The translations under genes and the position numbers were made by a program. Positions 1 to 3,559 of a DNA stretch of 5,414 nt are shown piece by piece. This DNA comes from an uncultured Lacticaseibacillus sp. (GTDB lineage: Bacteria; Bacillota; Bacilli; Lactobacillales; Lactobacillaceae), in assembly GCA_934339215.1 (NCBI GenBank), contig CAKRHU010000132.1, positions 1 to 5,414 on the forward strand. The letters are read 5' to 3'. The notes below the pieces were generated by a model that saw only the letters and a program-made list of their open reading frames with translations, was not told the origin of the DNA and made no database searches. Within the stretch, counting starts at the first letter, position 1; every line of letters starts with the position of its first letter.

Positions 1-1
1 C

Positions 2-49
2 CAGCTGGAGTCCCAATTTCAAATCACTGAAACGGAGATAGACCACTGA
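2..49 (+). CDS. possible C-terminal tail of an upstream gene (partial)
   Basis: The frame starting at base 2 stays open for 15 codons (QLESQFQITETEIDH) and stops with TGA at 47-49. The polar, glutamate- and glutamine-rich content would suit the tail of a soluble protein, but the stretch is too short to identify. The other two forward frames stop at 28-30 and 39-41. An ATA isoleucine codon, uncommon in the genes of this window, counts against it. It may equally be non-coding. Confidence 0.2.
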   Translation, partial: QLESQFQITETEIDH

Positions 50-104
50 CACCTGATGGCGGGCATGAAACACTGTCGATGCCGAACAACGATGTAATTT
101 CAAA

Positions 105-143
105 AGACGGATTTAAGATGAAAGAGTATTAGAAATTCCGTCT
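105..143. other. imperfect inverted repeat / stem-loop
   Basis: AGACGGATTT at 105-114 pairs with AAAT-T-CCGTCT at 133-143: ten base pairs with one bulged T and an 18-base loop. On the + strand no T-run follows. On the - strand the stem is followed by a short run of T, so a weak terminator for leftward transcription is possible but unproven. It could also be an operator or the end structure of the upstream transcript. Confidence 0.4.
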
Positions 144-174
144 CAAGGCCGACGCCTGCAGGCCAAAATCTCGG

Positions 175-180
175 TATGAT
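175..180 (+). promoter_or_regulatory. candidate -10 box for the 167-residue membrane protein gene
   Basis: TATGAT matches the sigma-A -10 consensus at five of six bases and lies 31 bases before the start codon at 212. No convincing -35 box is found 16-18 bases upstream, so the call is tentative. The ATG inside this box would be an upstream in-frame start, which is unlikely because it has no ribosome binding site. Confidence 0.3.
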
Positions 181-211
181 AAAGTCGAGTCTTCGTATGG
201 AGGGGTTTACC

Positions 212-715
212 ATGACAAAACAAAGGACGACCAAAGGCATCGACAGTCAAACGGCGATCAGCTTTTGGCATCAAAATGAACAACGGGCGCGCTTGACGGC
301 ATTGGGGATCGCCGTGGTAATCGCTGCGCTAGCTTTGCCGATCATGTTATCAGAATATTCGGATGGCTTAGCGGCAGTCTCCTATTTACTCGGCACTGGT
401 ATTGGCGTGATGTTGATCATCGCCCCTCACTTAGGCCGCACCAAACACAAGCATCGCCGGGTGTTGATTTCAACTGCTGCACGGCAACTCGCGCAACAAG
501 AATTCAATGCTTATCACAAGGCGCACACTATTGGCATGATCTTTGGCATTTGGATGTGTCTTGCGTCGATTGCCCCTGCTGTGATGCTGAATGACAGCCT
601 CGGCGCTGCGAGTTTTATGATTTTTGTAGCCATTGGTGTCTTCTTCTTAGTTTACGTGAATTTGATCAGTGGCGCTTATCGGCGCTTGACCAAAGAACGG
701 GCCCGTTTGAATTAG
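212..715 (+). CDS. four-helix membrane protein of unknown function, internally duplicated
   Basis: The product is 167 residues from the start at 212, which has GGAGGGG at 199-205 six bases upstream; an in-frame ATG at 176 has no such site. A polar N-terminus (1-27) precedes four hydrophobic segments at about 28-47, 51-72, 105-126 and 131-154. A basic, polar linker (about 76-104, GRTKHKHRR then RQLAQQEF) separates the two pairs. The pairs look like copies of one unit: both run G-I...P...ML...G-A...IGV (about 30-72 and 106-150). A basic tail (YRRLTKERAR) ends the protein. I do not recognise a named family with confidence; the pattern resembles membrane domains often attached to or encoded beside XRE-type regulators in lactic acid bacteria, but no helix-turn-helix is present here. 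It is likely a single-gene transcript ending at the terminator at 762-787. Function unknown. Confidence 0.85.
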   Translation: MTKQRTTKGIDSQTAISFWHQNEQRARLTALGIAVVIAALALPIMLSEYSDGLAAVSYLLGTGIGVMLIIAPHLGRTKHKHRRVLISTAARQLAQQEFNAYHKAHTIGMIFGIWMCLASIAPAVMLNDSLGAASFMIFVAIGVFFLVYVNLISGAYRRLTKERARLN

Positions 716-727
716 CGTCAATCGATT

Positions 728-757
728 CTGTCAGGATTACTCACATTGAATTTTAAT
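728..757 (+). promoter_or_regulatory. candidate amt promoter overlapping the GlnR box
   Basis: CTGTCA at 728-733 (four of six matches to TTGACA) and TTTAAT at 752-757 (five of six to TATAAT, but missing the important second A) are separated by 18 bases. The GlnR box covers the -35, a layout expected for repression. The predicted start near 764 falls inside the next hairpin, which makes this promoter uncertain. Confidence 0.3.
729..745. promoter_or_regulatory. GlnR/TnrA-type nitrogen regulatory box
   Basis: TGTCAGGATTACTCACA is an exact match to the consensus TGTNA-N7-TNACA bound by GlnR (and by TnrA in Bacillus). It lies 14 bases after the stop of the preceding gene and 156 bases before the ammonium transporter start. 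GlnR control of amt genes is well established in low-GC Gram-positives, and lactic acid bacteria generally have GlnR rather than TnrA. By inference, ammonium transporter expression falls when nitrogen is plentiful. The regulator gene itself is not in this window. Confidence 0.7.
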
Positions 758-761
758 TTTT

Positions 762-787
762 AAACGCCGCTGGGTCGGCGTTTTTTT
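762..787 (+). terminator. intrinsic terminator after the 167-residue membrane protein gene
   Basis: AAACGCCG at 762-769 pairs with CGGCGTTT at 776-783 around a six-base loop, and seven Ts run through 781-787. It lies 47 bases after the stop at 715. Because it sits between the GlnR box and the amt gene, it may also affect transcription entering amt. Confidence 0.85.
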
Positions 788-813
788 GTGCTTTCCGAAC
801 GTTTCACACAAGC

Positions 814-827
814 TGAAATCGCCTTCA
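814..827. promoter_or_regulatory. weak candidate cre (CcpA) site
   Basis: TGAAATCGCCTTCA differs from the catabolite-responsive consensus TGWNANCGNTNWCA at one position. A one-mismatch hit is expected roughly by chance in a window this size, so only its place in the amt leader makes it worth noting. Confidence 0.2.
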
Positions 828-853
828 ACAGCAACTAGACCAAAAACTGGGTT

Positions 854-859
854 TACAAT
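854..859 (+). promoter_or_regulatory. alternative -10 box for amt
   Basis: TACAAT matches the -10 consensus at five of six bases and would give a start near 866, downstream of the terminator at 762-787 and upstream of the ribosome binding site AGGAGGG at 887-893. No good -35 box is found 16-18 bases upstream. It is listed because amt needs a start beyond the terminator if that terminator is efficient. Confidence 0.25.
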
Positions 860-900
860 GACAAAAACTGTTGGAACGCATGATTCAGGAGGGAACCAAT

Positions 901-2190
901 ATGAGTATTGCCAACACTGCCTTTGTGATTTTAGCCAGCGTCTTAGTGTGGTTTATGACCCCAGGACTCGCCTTTTTCTATGGCGGGCTGGTGTCCAGGC
1001 GCAACGTCGTCAATACCATGCTGTCGGTTTTTTACATCACAGGCATCGCGATTTTGCTGTGGGCCTTGGTGGGTTATGAACTCGCCTTTGGACCGGATAT
1101 CGGTGGGCTCATCGGCAAGGTGCAAGGCTTATTCATGAATGGCGTCAACCTGACAAACTTGCGACCTGATCACCTCAGCGTGGGGACCTTTGCCTTATTT
1201 CAAATGATGTTTGCCATCATCACGCCCGCTTTATTTATCGGCGCCGTGGTTGGCCGCATGCGGTTTTCATTTTTGACTTGGTTCATCGTGTTGTGGAGCG
1301 TCTTGATCTACTACCCGTTAGTGCATTTAATTTGGAGTCCTCACGGCTTAATGGCGGGTTGGGGCGTGTTGGACTTTGCCGGCGGAACGGTGATTCATAT
1401 CAACGCTGGGATCACGGCATTAGTGCTATCGTATTTTCTCGGCGCGCGGCGATCGAAACAAACGGCCCCGAACAACCGGCCTTGGGTATTGTTAGGCACC
1501 GCGATTTTGTGGATCGGCTGGTATGGCTTTAACGCCGGTTCCGCTTTAGCGGCCAACGCGATTGCTGTCAACGCTGCGCTTACCACCAGTTTAGCTGCAG
1601 CGAGTGCTTTGGTCACTTGGATGTGCTTGGATGCTTATAAACATGGCAAGCCAACGTTGATCGGTGTTTGTACCGGGGCATTGTGCGGACTCGTCGGCGT
1701 CACCCCTGCTTGTGGCTATGTGACCTTGTTTGGCAGTTTTATGATCGGGATCTGCGCCACTGCCACCAGTTACTTTTTCATCGAATACCTCAAACCACGG
1801 TTGAAAATCGATGATGCCTTGGACGCATTCGGTTGTCACGGGGTATCTGGCATTGTCGGATCGATTCTCACTGGTGTCTTTGCGACTAAAGCCGCCAACC
1901 CAGCCATTGCAGAAAATGGTTTGGCTTATGGCGGCTGGCATTTATTCGGGATTCAAATTGCTGGGACCTTGGTGACGATTCTACTGGTCGGCATCATGGC
2001 GATCGTGATCACCTTAGTCTTGAAGCATTTTATCCCGATGCGCGTCACCCAGCACGATGAAGCGCTCGGTTTGGATATCGCTGAACATGGTGAAGTCGCT
2101 GAATCTAGTGATGTCGATTCTGATGTCTTGCGCTATCCAGATGAATTCTTAGGGCAGATGCGTGGCTTTGATCCCCGCTCGCCGAAATAA
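901..2190 (+). CDS. amtB: ammonium transporter, Amt/MEP/Rh family
   Basis: This is a 429-residue polytopic membrane channel that moves ammonium/ammonia inward for nitrogen assimilation. The start at 901 has AGGAGGG at 887-893, seven bases upstream; the in-frame ATG at 871 has none. Family landmarks are present: the signature DFAGGTVIHINAG at 158-170 with the conserved Asp158, the twin pore histidines His166 and His313 (in DAFGCHGVSG), the Phe gate (Phe104 and Phe210 in WYGFNAGS) and Trp145 near the outer vestibule. About eleven membrane segments fit the family. The cytoplasmic tail has GLDIAEHGEVA at 390-400, the conserved motif that couples subunits and contacts PII proteins, followed by about 29 acidic, polar residues. 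No glnK/PII gene lies next to it, unlike the common amtB-glnK pairing. The upstream GlnR box suggests induction under nitrogen limitation. Function is secure; substrate specificity is inferred from the family. Confidence 0.97.
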   Translation: MSIANTAFVILASVLVWFMTPGLAFFYGGLVSRRNVVNTMLSVFYITGIAILLWALVGYELAFGPDIGGLIGKVQGLFMNGVNLTNLRPDHLSVGTFALFQMMFAIITPALFIGAVVGRMRFSFLTWFIVLWSVLIYYPLVHLIWSPHGLMAGWGVLDFAGGTVIHINAGITALVLSYFLGARRSKQTAPNNRPWVLLGTAILWIGWYGFNAGSALAANAIAVNAALTTSLAAASALVTWMCLDAYKHGKPTLIGVCTGALCGLVGVTPACGYVTLFGSFMIGICATATSYFFIEYLKPRLKIDDALDAFGCHGVSGIVGSILTGVFATKAANPAIAENGLAYGGWHLFGIQIAGTLVTILLVGIMAIVITLVLKHFIPMRVTQHDEALGLDIAEHGEVAESSDVDSDVLRYPDEFLGQMRGFDPRSPK

Positions 2191-2203
2191 AAATGCTTCA
2201 AAA

Positions 2204-2232
2204 TTGCCAAATGCGAAGATCCATTGCAAAAT
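2204..2232 (+). promoter_or_regulatory. candidate promoter of the oxidoreductase gene
   Basis: TTGCCA at 2204-2209 (five of six to TTGACA) and CAAAAT at 2227-2232 (four of six to TATAAT) are 17 bases apart. The predicted start, near 2239, lies within the long dyad, so this transcript would lack most of its 5' arm. The -10 is poor, so confidence is modest. Confidence 0.35.
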
Positions 2233-2261
2233 AATGATGTTGTCATCGTTGATTTGTGCAA
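2204..2261. repeat. repeated TTGCNAAAT half-sites
   Basis: TTGCCAAAT at 2204-2212 and TTGCAAAAT at 2224-2232 are direct repeats exactly 20 bases apart. A third, inverted copy with one extra base (ATTTGTGCAA) lies at 2252-2261. Two helical turns of spacing and overlap with the -35 region would suit a repressor or activator operator, though low-complexity A/T content raises the odds of chance. Confidence 0.35.
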
Positions 2262-2270
2262 GGAGGATCT
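2217..2270 (+). promoter_or_regulatory. long hairpin burying the oxidoreductase ribosome binding site
   Basis: Arms pair as AGATCC (2217-2222) with GGATCT (2265-2270), TTGCA (2224-2228) with TGCAA (2257-2261), AAAT (2229-2232) with ATTT (2252-2255), and AATGATG (2233-2239) with CATCGTT (2244-2250), around the loop TTGT. That is 22 pairs including one G-U, interrupted by two bulged Gs (2251, 2256) and a small internal loop (A2223 against GGA 2262-2264). The ribosome binding site AAGGAGG at 2260-2266 lies inside the 3' arm. There is no T-run after it, so it is not an intrinsic terminator. It could block translation, mark an mRNA processing site, or act as a DNA operator. Confidence 0.6.
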
Positions 2271-2274
2271 GATC

Positions 2275-3177
2275 ATGCAAGCATTTGGCCTCAACCATCC
2301 CAATGGACAATTTATGCAAGTGGAAATTCCTGACCCAGTCCCGCGCCACGGTCAGCTCGTCATTCAACCTTTAGCCGTTGGGTTAAATAATCGCGATCGC
2401 GCGGAACGCTTCAATGCGCCAGATGGCCGCTTCACCATCCCCGGCCATGACGTTGCCGGCACGGTCGTTGATGCAGGCACCACAGATTTTAAAGTCGGCC
2501 AGCGCGTCATGGCGCATACCGATCATGCGTATGCCGATTATGTGTTAGCCACTGAAGATACCGCGGTTTTAATGCCGCAAAGTTTGAAAATGGATCAAGC
2601 CGCTGCGTTGGTGACGCCTGGTATCACCGCTTGGCGCATCGTGCATCGTTTTGCCACGATTGAACCTGGACAAACGGTGATCGTCAAAGGTGCCAATGGT
2701 GGCGTTGGTGCCTTAGTGGTGCAACTAGCCACAGCGATGGGCGCTGATGTGATCGGGATCGCTGCTGCGCGTCATCAAGAAGCCGTGATCAAAGATGGGG
2801 CCTTGCGCGCAGTGCCTTATGACAATGCCGATTTAGTTTCCGTCTTAGCAAACGCTGGTGACATTGTGATCAATGTGGCCATGGACGGGGTCGGTTTAGC
2901 CGAAGATGTGGCGATGACGCGCATTGGCGGGCAGCTGGTGACGGTTGCACATATTAACGGCCGCGCTGATGAAAAAGCCATCGACATCGTACATGTCCAT
3001 CCAGTTGCCGAACCTAGCGATGCGATTGCCTTAGGCGCCTTAGCCCCAGCTTTAGCGGTGGGTCAATTAAAAATTCAATTAGCCGATGAATTGCCCTTTA
3101 GTTTAGCCGGTGTCCAACAAGGCCATGACCTCTTAGGCCGACCTCACGATGGGCGCTTAGTGTTGGTCAAAGCCTAG
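2275..3177 (+). CDS. zinc-independent MDR-family NAD(P)H:quinone oxidoreductase-like protein
   Basis: A 300-residue medium-chain dehydrogenase/reductase, probably cytosolic, reducing a quinone or other enone/carbonyl substrate with NADPH; the real substrate is unknown. The start at 2275 has AAGGAGG at 2260-2266, eight bases upstream. The N-terminal GroES-like domain includes PGHDVAGTVVDAG (56-68) and VGQRVMA (74-80). The Rossmann domain has the dinucleotide-binding GANGGVGALVVQLA (139-152), and the end DGRLVLVKA (292-300) is typical of the family. The protein contains no cysteine, so it cannot hold the structural zinc of classical alcohol dehydrogenases. It is slightly shorter than typical quinone oxidoreductases (about 320-330). 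It follows amt by 84 bases without a clear terminator, so read-through is possible, but a local promoter and the hairpin at 2217-2270 suggest separate control. Short genes of this type are frequently annotated as NADP-dependent oxidoreductase or zinc-binding dehydrogenase; the zinc label would be wrong here. Confidence 0.9.
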   Translation: MQAFGLNHPNGQFMQVEIPDPVPRHGQLVIQPLAVGLNNRDRAERFNAPDGRFTIPGHDVAGTVVDAGTTDFKVGQRVMAHTDHAYADYVLATEDTAVLMPQSLKMDQAAALVTPGITAWRIVHRFATIEPGQTVIVKGANGGVGALVVQLATAMGADVIGIAAARHQEAVIKDGALRAVPYDNADLVSVLANAGDIVINVAMDGVGLAEDVAMTRIGGQLVTVAHINGRADEKAIDIVHVHPVAEPSDAIALGALAPALAVGQLKIQLADELPFSLAGVQQGHDLLGRPHDGRLVLVKA

Positions 3178-3191
3178 AATCGGGGTATAAT
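3163..3191 (+). promoter_or_regulatory. promoter of the 71-residue protein gene
   Basis: A perfect -10 box TATAAT at 3186-3191 lies 17 bases after TTGGTC at 3163-3168 (three of six). The -35 and part of the spacer are inside the last codons of the oxidoreductase gene. The predicted start near 3198 leaves only about 16 leader bases, just enough for the ribosome binding site. Confidence 0.65.
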
Positions 3192-3213
3192 AAGGCCAAT
3201 GAGGAGGCGCATT

Positions 3214-3429
3214 ATGGCATTCAAAAAATTGCGCAACACCGCCACTAAAATCAAAGCCGACACGCCAAAGCCCACGATTGAAGGTACCGTTTACTCAATC
3301 GTGTTTGGTGCCACTGCCATTGCAGGCTTGTTGAGCTTTGGTGTGTACAAGTTATTGACCCCAGAACGCGTTTTAGCCAAAAAAGCTAAAGCCACTGTCG
3401 CCAAGCATCGCGAACAAGAAGACAAATAA
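3214..3429 (+). CDS. small single-pass membrane protein of unknown function
   Basis: The product is 71 residues. The start at 3214 is chosen because GAGGAGG at 3201-3207 sits six bases upstream; an in-frame ATG at 3199 overlaps that site and would fall at the very 5' end of the predicted transcript. A basic N-terminus (MAFKKLRNTATKIK) is followed by a hydrophobic segment at about 26-47 (YSIVFGATAIAGLLSFGVYKLL) and a highly charged, lysine-rich tail (51-71, ending HREQEDK). The tail has the helical, alanine/lysine-rich character of a cytoplasmic helix. There is no cleavage site typical of a secreted protein, so a membrane-anchored product is more likely than a secreted peptide. It lies 36 bases after the oxidoreductase, with its own promoter and a terminator directly after it, so it can be a one-gene unit. 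I do not recognise a family. Confidence 0.8.
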   Translation: MAFKKLRNTATKIKADTPKPTIEGTVYSIVFGATAIAGLLSFGVYKLLTPERVLAKKAKATVAKHREQEDK

Positions 3430-3439
3430 GGCTCAGCTG

Positions 3440-3470
3440 ACCACCGCCTAATCGCGGTGGTTATTTATTT
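3440..3470 (+). terminator. intrinsic terminator after the 71-residue protein gene
   Basis: ACCACCGC at 3440-3447 pairs with GCGGTGGT at 3454-3461 around the loop CTAATC, followed by a T-rich tail (TTATTTATTT, 3461-3470). It begins 11 bases after the stop and separates this unit from the DXS-like gene. Confidence 0.88.
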
Positions 3471-3497
3471 GGCTATCAGGCACTTTCAGGTGCGTTC

Positions 3498-3538
3498 TTG
3501 CACGCTTAAAAATTTAAGTATAAATTAGATACTATAAT
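3498..3538 (+). promoter_or_regulatory. promoter region of the DXS-like gene
   Basis: A perfect TATAAT at 3533-3538 lies 22 bases before the start codon but has no good -35 (AAATTT at the 17-base position). A second candidate pairs TTGCAC at 3498-3503 with TAAATT at 3521-3526 (17 bases apart) or the better TATAAA at 3519-3524 (15 apart). The first would give a start near 3545, just before the ribosome binding site at 3549-3554. Confidence 0.5.
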
Positions 3539-3541
3539 TTA
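3505..3541. repeat. AT-rich inverted repeats in the DXS-like gene promoter
   Basis: CTTAAA-AA-TTTAAG at 3505-3518 is a perfect dyad with a two-base centre. TAAATTA at 3521-3527 and TAATTTA at 3535-3541 form a second dyad with a seven-base spacer that spans the -10 box. Either could be an operator; AT-richness makes chance dyads fairly likely. Confidence 0.3.
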
Positions 3542-3559
3542 ATTAGTGAAGGAGCGCTT

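Larger units (their letters stand above)
50..211. other. intergenic leader with hairpins, no gene seen
   Basis: No plausible coding frame is seen on either strand. The stretch holds a stem at 105-143, the 10-bp palindrome GCCTGCAGGC at 154-163 (which can alternatively pair as AGGC/GCCT at 146-157), a TATGAT box at 175-180 and the ribosome binding site GGAGGGG at 199-205. It reads more AT-rich than the neighbouring genes. Confidence 0.5.

Noticed and set aside
176..211. Upstream in-frame start for the first membrane protein
   Set aside because: The ATG at 176 lies in a TATGAT -10-like box with no ribosome binding site; the start at 212 has GGAGGGG at the right distance.
786..1079. Open frame overlapping the amt start in another phase
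   Set aside because: It overruns the well-supported amt gene, lacks a proper ribosome binding site, and its product (rich in Arg, His and Gln) looks like an out-of-frame translation. Only its shared start motif is kept as a finding.
943..1125. Reverse-strand open frame within amt
   Set aside because: Short, wholly inside a strongly supported gene, no ribosome binding site; shadow. The same applies to reverse frames at 1395-1616, 1591-1941 and 4374-4556.
1278..1532. Open frame in a second phase within amt
   Set aside because: It lies wholly inside amt and has no family motifs; a shadow.
2224..2274. Upstream in-frame start for the oxidoreductase at 2224
   Set aside because: No ribosome binding site precedes it, the family normally begins at the MQAF-type start, and the region forms the hairpin carrying the true binding site.
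2149..2367. Reverse-strand frame across the amt/oxidoreductase junction
   Set aside because: It overlaps the ends of two well-supported genes and has no recognisable protein features.
2392..2401. Ten-base palindrome CGCGATCGCG
   Set aside because: Single copy, inside the oxidoreductase gene and explained by its Arg-Asp-Arg codons; no sign of a repeated element.
3480..3503. Alternating GCAC/GTGC/GCAC short hairpins
   Set aside because: Only four-base stems with six-base loops, lying upstream of the likely transcription start; probably chance.
3430..3559. Thiamine (TPP) riboswitch before the DXS-like gene
   Set aside because: The conserved CUGAGA and related core segments are absent and the space is taken by a terminator and AT-rich promoter.
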